Source of the DNA: Cliona cf. orientalis
Taxonomy: Eukaryota > Porifera > Demospongiae > Clionaida > Clionaidae
Assembly (NCBI GenBank): GCA_963930775.1
Contig: OZ005704.1
Location: forward strand, 7,130,001 to 7,194,000
DNA length: 64,000 nt
Direction of reading: 5' to 3'
Shown here: piece by piece, positions 1 through 9,417 of the stretch
Position numbering within the stretch: position 1 is the stretch's first letter
How the letters are laid out: each line of letters begins with the position of its first letter
Made by a program: the position numbers and the translations under genes
The notes under the pieces: generated by a model
Told to the model about the DNA's origin: nothing
The model's input: only the letters and a program-made list of their open reading frames with translations
Database searches by the model: none

Positions 1-278
1 TACACGTCTCTGCTCTACAATGAGTATCCTTCACACACAGATAATAATTATGATACTATTACTTATTTTGAGAGCCTGTCATAATATTGTTATACTGCTG
101 CCATAATATACTGTTGCTCTCCAGTATTGGGTTTTTTTCCCTTGACTCCCACACCCACCCCACCCCACCCCCACCCCTCCTCTCTCCCTCTTTACTGCAC
201 TCTAGGTTCATTGTCTATGATGTCTCCCAGATCAACATGAAATACCTTCTCAAGATGAACTTCAAGTACAAGTGGTAG
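1..278 (+). CDS. Poly(ADP-ribose) polymerase (PARP1/2-like), C-terminal end only
   Basis: Partial gene cut by the left edge. Two coding exons are visible: 1..23, reading YTSLLYNE with a donor at 24 (gtatcc), and 206..278 after a pyrimidine-rich acceptor. The second exon joins in frame to give FIVYDVSQINMKYLLKMNF, then KYKW and stop TAG at 276-278. The signature LLYNE-(F/Y)IVYD-x(7)-KYLLK is the last beta strand block of the PARP catalytic fold, as in PARP1 and PARP2. The family uses NAD+ to ADP-ribosylate proteins at DNA breaks in the nucleus. The paralogue cannot be fixed from 32 residues; the spacing is nearest PARP1. Confidence 0.85.
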
Positions 279-640
279 AGCTGTCCTGCTACGCTTCGTT
301 TGGCTACATAGTTATACTTTACTCTCTTTTGTTTTGGCTTTTTTTTTTTTTTTTTGCTATTTCTCTCCAATTATTTACAAAACCTTCTGATACCTTGGTG
401 ATTGCATATTTTACTCCCAATTAATAATGTCAGCAATTAATGCAGTAATGAGTAATGTTGCTCATGACGATAAATTAATGTTGCCACAAAGCATGCTGGT
501 CGAGTTACGTACACCTTTTGTTCATGGACGGAAGCTGGTAAAGTGTCGTCAACGACATCAGGTTGTGTGGGCGGGGTCGCTGTCCTTTTTGTGTACACAC
601 AACTTTCTGATCACGACACAAGTACATCGATCGACGTGAA
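279..640. other. Intergenic, PARP 3' flank and sorting nexin promoter
   Basis: No coding signal. It contains a 17-base poly(T) run near 338-354. Short open frames here have no family resemblance. Both flanking genes run on the + strand. Confidence 0.6.
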
Positions 641-3600
641 ATGGAGGGACCTTTCGTGATCGTTTTGTGTGTCCTCTGCTTTCTGATCGGGTGAGTAGAC
701 CTCGTGATATCATAAATTTTCTGATGATACCAAATTATCTATTATTTTCGTCTACTTTCCAACGTCTAACAAATTGAAGTTTAATACATATCTTCACCAG
801 CTTCTCTCTCTCTCTCCCTCCCTCCATAGCTTCCTCTCTGTGGCGCTGTACGTGAGTTGGCAGCAGGCCACTCACCTGAGGCAGCGACTCACTAGCCAGG
901 CTCCTCAATGGCCGCACGTGGGCTGTCAAAAGGTATTAAACCTGTTCCGCCAGGATAGTAAAAATGGCTTCCGTACATTGAAATACTGAAGTTTGACTTT
1001 GCTATAAATTATCATCCAGGTGATAAAGCTGATGAAGACACACCCACCCCGGGCAGTGGAGTACAAGAAGACACTGACTGGCGTGGAACAGATAGATATT
1101 GAATTGCAGAAGGTACATTGTATGCATAGATGCAGCTGCTTTCGTACCGATTCAGAACACTCTAGAACCCATTGAAACCTACTGATACCTGATTTTGTGG
1201 AACTATGGATCAGTAACTTGAGATTTAGTCAACCTGGCCTAGTCTAAGCATCCAAGGCAGTAATCAGTGTGGCTTGGGGATAAGGCTTGCAGTATTAATA
1301 AGTTGCAGCTCTACTAGAGCATTAAACCACGAAATACTTAGTGATTTTTGTTTTCTCTCCTTTTTTAGGTGATTAACTTTGGTGTGCGTGACTACTTTGA
1401 GCGTTGGTACCACCCCCAGCTCAGCCCCGACCCCATCTGCGTCCAGGGAGCCGTCGACATCATCAATCATGTCGTCAGCAAGGTCTCAGACAGGTAAGAC
1501 AAAAACGATACAATCAAATCTATAATATGGACAGTAGCAAGCTTATATCATAATATTTACAGTGGATTTCAGCAACAAAAAAATCTCCGACTGTACATCA
1601 GTTGTGTACTTATATTTTGTACGAAATTTCATGTTACTATGTATAAATAGATCGAAGGAGGTGGACTATCTTTGTTTCTTTGTTGAGACCATCATGGACG
1701 ACTTCCTGGAGCACCTGCGGCAGTACAAGAGGGCGAGGCATCTGTGTGAGGACGAGTGCGAAGATGGGAGCTGGGCAGAAATGACACCCTCCACAAAGGC
1801 CAAGCAGATAGAGAGGGCTTTCTTTGACAAGGAGCCTGCCACCAATCCATGGAAGGCCGTCTGTCTCTCTCAGCCAGCCAGACTAGGTGAGGGGAATTGT
1901 CACTAGCTGAAATATAAAGTAGAAATTTAGGTCCAAAACTGCTAATGGGATGTTGGCATCATTATGGTACGCACCATGTATCATGGAGGCTTATCATGTG
2001 TCCTTTGCTAAATGCAAGAATTATAAAGAAATCATGACATGCATCATTGAAGTGTGTATCATAAGTATCATGGATTTGTATCATGAGTATCATGGAGGTG
2101 TATTATGACGTGTATCATGCATGGTACCATCTCTCTCTCTTTCTCTCCCTCCCTCCCTCTCTCCGTTGGCACAGCCTACCTCCATCGTCTGACAGAGCTT
2201 CTTCTCTGCGTTCTCCTTCCCGAGAGTGATTTCTCCAACGCTCCACTCCAGGTGCTCCTGACTGGCATCATTGTCCATCAGGTCTGGCTTCCTCTGCTCA
2301 GGACACTCACTCAGCCAGACAACATAAACTCATTCATCATCTCACTGGTGAGAAATACCGTATAGCTGGAAATATTGACGGGAATTAAATTTGGCAGTTG
2401 AGCCCAAAATCGTTATTGCAAAGAATATTGGCGGATTTAAATTTGGCGGTTCGGTACGGGATCGCCATATTATGTATATATGCAAGTAGGAAATTTTGGC
2501 GGATTTTAATTTGGTGGTTGTAATATAGACTGCCAAACCGCCAAATTTTCCTGCTATACGGTAAGTATTACCGTAAGGCTTTTTAGTGTCAGTTAAGGAG
2601 TATATGAGAAGGGCTTTAAGTTAATATCTTGTTCTTCTTGACTTGGCAGAGTAAGGAGGGTGCCCTCACTCCAGAGACCTTCATGGCCTCCGTGGGTGAT
2701 GTCCTGACCGATCTTGAGCTGAGGGTGCTGCAGATGAAGGTACAAGAGCACATCAGAAACCTTCAGAGGACCGGAGTTACTGGTGAGTGGTACAACATCA
2801 ATAATTATTGATCTCTCTCTATTATCCTCTCTTCTTTTCCTCAGACGATGATAAACAGAAGCTGAGTGGTCTGGAGTCGCTGATGGAAACCACCAAACAG
2901 CTGCTGGAAGGAGGCGGGGCCAGACGGAAGTCCAGTCAGAACTCGGCCATGATGTCATTCAATGTCTCCATCCCCCACTTCACCATAGTAACGGAGAGCG
3001 GCTCCAAGCACTGTCTGTTCAAGCTCAGCGTTGAGTGTCGCCACAGCCAGGCAGCTGTCGTGGAGCGATGGGAGACACACAGGAGATACAGGGACTTTTA
3101 TGATCTCCATCTCACACTACGAAGTGAGGTAAGATAGGATGTGGGATTTCTATCGCATAGCTGAATTAGCACAACGCTTTTAGTTCAGTACAAAAACAGT
3201 AGCCCCGTCCCCAGTCTTTTCTCTCGTGTGCGCTGAAAAGTTTTGGGGAGCCTAGGGACAAGGTTTGCATGGATTATATTATGTCAATGGAAACCACTAC
3301 ATGTACAACATGTATCTTTCCATCCCTCTGTTCAGTTGGATCATTTCCCAGTGAGCCTGACGATCCCCAGTCTCCCCTCGTTCAACAAACTCGACCAGAA
3401 GCGGCTAGAGATGAGGAGACAGTCCCTCAATGGCTACCTGCAGACTGTCACTTCGAGCAAGTTCCTTCGTACCCATCCCAAGGCACTTGGCCACCTCATT
3501 CTCTTCCTCACCGAGGGACAGTACACAAGATCTAAGACAGAACTGACTAGAATGGTAGGCACACCACATCTCTTGAGCAATTTTAGACCCCATATACTAC

Positions 3601-4892
3601 TCCTTCCCCCCCTCTCTCTCTCCCTCCCTTCAGGTTGACAGTTTTCTGTTCCAGCCTCTGAGACGTACAGCCAGTATGACGATTGAAGCAATGAAGTCGA
3701 CTACCACCATCAGCTCCCAGTCGGGTGTGGCCAACGGCTCCCCCAGAGCCTCACCGCAGCTGAGAAAACAGACCTCTGATGTCAAACCTCCTCCAGAAGA
3801 GGTGAGCTAAAGTGGTGAAAAGGTGGAATTAGTCCAAACTAAAAGTTAATCGCATCATTTGAAGGCTTGGAGTGAAGGAAACCTTTGTATATACTCCTTA
3901 ATGTCAGTGTGTACTAATGTACATGTATGTGCAATCAAAGCTGTGTGTAGTGGTCACTAAAACCATTCAAGTTCTAAGTGGCAAACTCCATAAAATTATT
4001 ATGTCATACACCTCTTTAAAGTAGACATGTTCCACTGTACTTTTAACCTTGACACGAGATAAAAAAAATTATTTTTCATCAGTCTAACTTCTGACCTGCA
4101 GGATGAAGAGAGTCTCCCTGTTGATATGATGCTGGAGCTCCTTGATGAACTGTTTGACATCAGCGACGGCGGTCAGTGGATTCGGAGGCAGCTGCCCATG
4201 CTGCTCAAGCAGCTGGCGGGGGGAAAGATCAGCCGGAAGATTGTCGAGACATCTGATTGGCTGACGTCGGCCGAGCAGGTGGCCGGGTACATCAGGGACC
4301 TGAGGAACACCATGTGGCCGGGGGGATTCCCTGCGGTCCCCCGGCAGGACCCTCCCCCTGATGTCAGGGCTCTCAGGACACTAGTGGCTAGAGCACAGAT
4401 CATTGGAAGCATACCAGGTATAATATACACTGTCTAAAGTGATAACATAATCTGTTATCTATAGCCTCAGTGTTCCTATTGTTGTATGCTGTTTTCAATG
4501 ATTCATGCAACATTAATTATTGGGAATAGGGCTGGGTATGATTATAAATTCATACACAGAATTCCTGATGAGTTATTAATTTTTTGTTTGATTAGATGAT
4601 CTGAAGCGGTTCATTGGGAGTGATACAACAGCTAGAGGAATGATCAGGTACACCACATGCGGCTAGGTTGATGACTAATAGTGATAGATCAAGACTATCA
4701 TTTATATTCTCATAATGTTCATTCTCTCTCTCTTTCTCTTCTAGGTTTTTCAGCATGCTTCAGAGCGAATCATTGAACTATCGTTTGGCACTGGTGCTGA
4801 TCGAGGGATTTCTGGACACTCTCCTACCAGACAGAAACCTCAAAAATACCTTCAGAAAACTGAGAATTGACATCAAAAAGCGAACAACTTAA
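641..4892 (+). CDS. Sorting nexin with PXA, PX and Nexin_C domains (SNX13/14/19/25 family)
   Basis: Thirteen coding exons join without a frame break: 641-690, 830-932, 1020-1112, 1369-1493, 1651-1886, 2175-2347, 2650-2782, 2845-3128, 3336-3554, 3634-3801, 4102-4417, 4596-4647 and 4745-4892, giving about 699 aa. The first exon starts MEGPFVIVLCVLCFLIG and encodes an N-terminal membrane segment. The PXA domain spans about residues 50-260 (FGVRDYFERWYHPQLS; later PDNINSFI). The PX domain (about 343-455) has the RRYRDFYDLH basic/aromatic pocket that binds phosphoinositides. Nexin_C covers about 535-690. These proteins tether the ER to endosomes or lipid droplets. Other family members often carry an RGS domain between PXA and PX; here only about 80 residues separate them, so there is no RGS, as in SNX19. 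The exact paralogue is uncertain. Confidence 0.9.
2356..2563. mobile_element. Inverted-repeat element, family A, copy 1 (MITE-like)
   Basis: A 208-bp element in a sorting nexin intron. It begins TACCGTATAGCTGGAAA and ends with the inverted form TTTTCCTGCTATACGGTA. The interior repeats a TTTGGCGG motif several times. A second copy lies at 29862-30063, so it is dispersed. It has no coding capacity. The terminal inverted repeats and small size fit a non-autonomous DNA transposon. Confidence 0.8.
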
Positions 4893-5203
4893 TTGATTCC
4901 GATACCCCTTTCTAATAATCTTTGTTTTATCCCCCCAGAGTGTAATGTACAATGTATGTTATCATGCACAGGTTTGATACAATAATAATAATTATTATTC
5001 TATGTTTGATGTAACAATGATCGGATAATGTGCATGAGTTATTCACAGTAATGCCCTCCAGGTACTAAGGACACTGATTGTCTGAAAAATATTTTTCATT
5101 AGATTATGAGCTACATTTTGGTCTTTGTTCCAGCTCCATATTAAACTATTACCGTTACCGAAATACGTTTTTTTGGTCTGAGTATAAATGTGACAATCAT
5201 ACA
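4893..5203. other. Intergenic between sorting nexin and the minisatellite element
   Basis: AT-rich 3' flank. Part of it (about 5105-5165, containing ttgttccagctccat) resembles the start of the element that follows, so the left boundary of that element may be compound. Confidence 0.5.
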
Positions 5204-5826
5204 TGTAAGGTTGTCTTTGAAGAAGCTTGGTATGTATATTATGGCATAGTCTAACATGTCCAGGACCATGGTAGCTGCTTTCATCTGCTCAAGAGCTACA
5301 TTTTGGTTTTTGTTCCAGCTCCATAGCTCTTTCCGTTGCTGAGATACACTTTGGCGCGCGCCGCGGTGTAGAATTAATGATATTCATAGCTTTTAATTAA
5401 TTACGTCACGGTCCGTACATTCCAACGTGAAAACCATACGCGTTTTGCTACCCCCTGTCCCAGCTCAATAAATAGCATTTTCTGGGAGGTACTATCGATA
5501 ACGGGGCTAGACGGTGTCAGGGGTATCCCCTCTGGCACCTGCAGCTGAAAACTGCACATGGTCCTGGGCATATATGGCTTAGGGGTCGCCCAGGTTCCTC
5601 CCTTGAATACCCCCCATCCCTGGAAGTATGGCCAATTGCGGTAATGTCCGCAGTGTCACTCCCAAACGGATCACCGAAGCTGCGGCACCTCGGCCCGGGG
5701 GGAGGGATGATTGGGACTATTTTTTTTTTTTTTTCACTTATCGAAATTACGTATGTAGTACAGCGTGCATGCCAGCTGCAGCGGCACAAACTGACCAATC
5801 AGATCACAGTATTTGTTACAACTATA

Positions 5827-5908
5827 GGGTAATGTAGGTATTGTAGGTATTATAAGGTATTGTATGGTATTTTAAGGTATTGTAAGGTATTGTAGGGTAA
5901 TGTAGGTC
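5827..5908. repeat. Short degenerate tandem array, unit near AAGGTATTGT
   Basis: About eight units of 10-11 bp built on ggtattgta or ggtaatgta. The same array sits at the equivalent place in the second element copy (about 44781-44860). Confidence 0.75.
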
Positions 5909-6159
5909 AGGAATCTGATATGTCAGTTGGAGGTCCACTATTTTACTTTGCTTTGCTCGGGATGCTACAGCCTCGGGCCTTGAGTGACCAATTGGATCAC
6001 AGTATTTGTTACAACTATAGGGTAATGTAGGTATTGTAAGGTACTGTTTTTATTTTTTTCACAAGTAAGCTTATTAGGTTTGATGTAATAATCATGAATT
6101 ATTCACAGTATTGCCGTCCTTCCCTCTTTATTATTCATTTCACTCTTGCACCACAGCCA

Positions 6160-6790
6160 GTTACACTGTTTCACAGCCCAAGGGGGGACCATTGGTGAAC
6201 ATTACCACAGCCACTTACTGTATCACAGCCCAAGGGGGGACCATTGGTGGACACTACCATGGCCACTTACTATATTGCAGCCAAGGGGGGACCATTGGTG
6301 AACATTACCGCAGCCACTTACTGTATCGCAGCCCAAAGGGGGGACCATTGGTGGACATTACCGCAGCCACTTACTGTATCGCAGCCCAAAGGGGGGGCCA
6401 TTGTGGACATTACCGCAGCCACTTACTGTATCGCAGCCCAAGGGGGGACCATTGGTGGACATTACCGCAGCCACTTACTGTATCGCAGCCCAAGGGGGGA
6501 CCATTGGTGGACATTACCGCAGCCACTTACTGTATCGCAGCCCAAAGGGGGGACCATTGGTGGACATTACCGCAGCCACTTACTGTATATATCGCAGCCC
6601 AAAGGGGGGGCCATTGTGGACATTACCGCAGCCACTTACTGTATCGCAGCCCAAGGGGGGGCCATTGGTGGACATTACCGCAGCCACTTACTGTATTGCA
6701 GCCAAGGGGGGACCATTGGTGAACATTACCGCAGCCACCTCCTGTATCGCAGCCCAAAGGGGGGACCATTGGTGGACATTACGATATAGC
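6160..6790. repeat. 52-bp minisatellite, about 12 units
   Basis: Units of 51-56 bp contain CAGCCACTTACTGTATCGCA, then CCCAA, a run of 6-7 G and CCATTGGTGGACATTACCG. The ccatt marker recurs about every 52 bp, from roughly 6190 to 6765. Units differ by a few substitutions and in G-run length. All three forward frames stay open for long stretches. That follows from a stop-free unit whose length is not a multiple of three, and is not evidence of a protein. Confidence 0.95.
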
Positions 6791-6844
6791 CAGTTAGATT
6801 TCTGTATCACAGCTCCAAGGCCAAGGGGGGACCATTGCTACAGT

Positions 6845-7495
6845 GGCAATCTTGTTTGTGCACACAGCAGCACAATTCTGACCAATTGTGAGTCTTCTGA
6901 ACTTGTATATAGCAGAGCGCATCTTTTGTGCCCTCCAGGTTAGGACATGGACTATTATAAGAAAATTGATCGTCTAAAAATTTTTTCGTTGTATATAGTA
7001 TAAACACTGCAAATTAAATTCTACTCCAAGGCAACTCAAAATGCACTGCACACAGTATATATGAAATTACTAAAATTAATTACCGTATTTCTTCTAAAAA
7101 TTCGGCCCTTCTAATTATTCGGCACCCTTTACCGAATGATTGAATATAGTCTCTAATTTTTCGGCAAAGGTCGTCACGTGTATATGCTATAAACGGGAAT
7201 GGAATGCGCACGCAGACGGAATGTTGAATATTAACCTCTAAAAATTCGGCGAAGCTAAAGCAATATTGTTATTTTCATGCCGAATTTTTAGAAGAAATAC
7301 GGTATCATGAATAATAAATTATTACTATAATTAAGCAATGATAACAATGATCATTAAAAGGGCTGAGGGATGATAAATAATAATATTATTCGTAAATTTT
7401 ATGCTGAACAGTTACCATTGTACATAAACTCAATTGGATCATGACTCCATAAACAATATCGGCTCAATATTATATGTAGCTAGCTGTGAGGCTGA
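6845..7495. other. Intergenic between the minisatellite element and YIF1
   Basis: AT-rich, no gene seen. It contains the family B inverted-repeat element at 7081-7304, annotated separately. The YIF1 3' UTR lies at its right end. Confidence 0.6.
7081..7304. mobile_element. Inverted-repeat element, family B (MITE-like)
   Basis: A 224-bp element with perfect 26-bp terminal inverted repeats at 7081-7106 and 7279-7304, starting TACCGTATTTCTTC. The interior repeats ATTCGGC several times. It is non-coding. The outer seven bases TACCGTA are shared with families A and C. Confidence 0.8.
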
Positions 7496-9156
7496 CTAGC
7501 TCCTGGGGGAATCGGTCACTGGTTGGTAGGTGACCAAGCTGTAGGTGAGCCACACCATCAGTAGAGGCTGCAACAGGGCAATGATCAGGAGAAAGTAGTT
7601 TCGCAGCTTACTGGCACCCTCCGTCACGTGAGGTTGGATGGAGAGACGCAGCGATTGAACCTGGGGAGGGGGGGGGGGGAACACAAGATGATGTAATGCT
7701 CCCACCACAGTATAACATAGTTCAGTCTGAGACACATTCACCCGACGACCTTTACCCACTCCCATATGCGTGCATAAGATCGCCAAACAAAAAGGGGTCT
7801 CTACATTGAGAAACTGAGATTCAGGGACAGTACTAAACCGCCAAAATACTGTATTATCTAAAACATGTCACTAAAATTATCAATATCTTCAGGTTCAGGT
7901 GCTGGGAGGGGGCAAGCATAACCTAGCTCTTACTCACCAGAAAGTATGCAATGGCGAGAGCAGTGTAGCCGAGCGTGGCATAGTAGCCGTAGGTCCCAGC
8001 GAGCATGCCTCCCGTCACCGTGACGATCATACAGACGTACTTGTAGCCACAGTAGGCGATGATGTCGAGCCATCGGAGGTGAGAGTTCACGGCAAGGAGG
8101 TAGAGACAGAGCCAGATCAGCAGAACCTCGGCAAGCAGCCACGCTAGCAGGGAGCTTGCCGTAATGCCGAGGTGCTCGGGGGTGAACCTGGACAGTTTAA
8201 GATACACAGATATATATCATATAAAAAAACTCGTCCATTGTAAAATGTAGCTAGATGTTTTGTTTTTTTTCCTAAAATGTTGGAATTATGTATTATCATG
8301 TACCTCTGTTGTGTTCCAAGCAATAATCCAGTCATCAAGACATATGTGACAAATCCCATCACTATATATAGTACAAAAGGAGGGATAATGAAATTATACT
8401 GCTAATTTTAGCACGATACTACTATACTTCCTTTGAGGCTCTTGTAGAAACTATGATGATATTATTATGTAGCACAGTTAGGCATTTAATTGTCAACAAA
8501 ATAATACTATATTGACTCCACGCACGTATGTACCAGGGATGTAGAGGTCTGGGGAGTTGACTTCCTGTCTCGGTGGGAGGGGCTCCGTCTGTTGGTACTG
8601 GCAGCTCCAGTTGCGGTGAGTAAATGGGAACAAGACTATCCCCAGCTTCTTCAGGACGTAGTTGGTGTCCACGGCAAAGTACGTCTTGAGGTGAGAGATG
8701 GCCAAGAATCTGTTAACGCTCTGATCAACGTAGGCTTGTCCGGTCGTGGCTAGCTGCTCGCTGTACTGCTGGGCAGCGGCAGAGAACATTGGGTTGTTGA
8801 CGAGCATCTGGGTCATCTGGGTGGCCCCCATTGCGTTGACGGGGGGAGGGGGGTAGGACGGTGCACCGCTGCGAATTATAATACAAGAGAACAAGATTTA
8901 GTATACTGACACATTTAGCCTTGATTATTTATGATAAACAATAACAGCTCATAAATTAAATAAATTATGCTAAATATTTTTCACACATAATAATACCTTG
9001 TGTCTTGGAAGAGTCTTGGGTCCCCTCCTGGGCCAGAAGGGACGCCATAGCCCTCGTTGTTAGGTCTGTGAGTGACACCTGGGTTGAAGATGACAATAGT
9101 ACATCGGTTGATGAGAATACGCGCGAGTTTGACTTACCAGTATAGCCTTGACTCAT
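7496..9156 (-). CDS. YIF1: YIF1 (Yip1-interacting factor homologue)
   Basis: Six exons in transcript order: 9138-9156, 8997-9078, 8534-8868, 8304-8361, 7938-8187 and 7496-7660, giving 302 aa. All junctions are GT-AG and in frame. A proline-rich N-terminus leads to the conserved cytosolic block (KTYFAVDTNYVLKKLGI, FPFTHRNWSCQY, PLPPRQEVNSPDLYIP), which matches YIF1A/YIF1B closely. About five hydrophobic segments follow, from VMGFVTYVLMTGLLLG to LQPLLMVWLTYSL. YIF1 acts with YIPF5 in ER-to-Golgi vesicle traffic. Human YIF1A is 293 aa, so the length fits. The gene is divergent from the 448-aa gene that starts at 9418. Confidence 0.95.
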
Positions 9157-9417
9157 GATTTATGTGATTGTATTCTGTGCACAAAGAAGCTATTTTCTCT
9201 AATTAATGCCTACCATGCACAATGTGTCAAGAGTCCGCACGAGCGGCGCGGCGCGCGCTGTGGTTAATTAATGTGCTTGGTCTACCAGCCCCACCCCCGT
9301 ATGTTTATGGTTGGCACAAATAAAGTACGGCTGTGAATAGGGTCAAGTCAGTGCAAACGCACGTACAACTTCATGAATACGCGCTCTTGATCCGCTGACG
9401 AAGTAAGTCCTGAGGCA
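9157..9417. promoter_or_regulatory. Bidirectional promoter region, YIF1 / 448-aa gene
   Basis: 261 bp between two opposed start codons. It contains a GC-rich core around 9240-9262 (gcggcgcggcgcgcg) in AT-rich surroundings. No TATA box is evident at a suitable distance. Confidence 0.5.

Larger units (their letters stand above)
5204..6844. repeat. Long dispersed element with internal minisatellite, copy 1
   Basis: About 1.64 kb that recurs at 44165-45596 with very high identity and the same order of parts. The parts are a leader containing ggcgcgcgccgcgg, a GC-rich block (about 5505-5715) ending in poly(T), a short 10-bp tandem array (5827-5908), an AT-rich spacer and a 52-bp minisatellite. 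No protein family is recognisable in any frame. It could be a non-autonomous transposon or a segmental duplication. Neither terminal inverted repeats nor target-site duplications are clear. Confidence 0.85.

Noticed and set aside
5517-5798. Minus-strand frame of about 90 codons that is preserved in both element copies (also 44478-44741)
   Set aside because: The whole DNA is nearly identical between copies, so preservation shows no selection on protein. Its composition is odd and it includes translated poly(A).
6160-6790. Regular repeats that could suggest a CRISPR array
   Set aside because: The repeats are contiguous without unique spacers, lie in an animal genome and have no cas genes nearby.
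6111-6943. Three long overlapping + frames (180-203 codons) through the minisatellite
   Set aside because: They exist because the 52-bp unit lacks stops in all frames. There is no start context, splice logic or family match.
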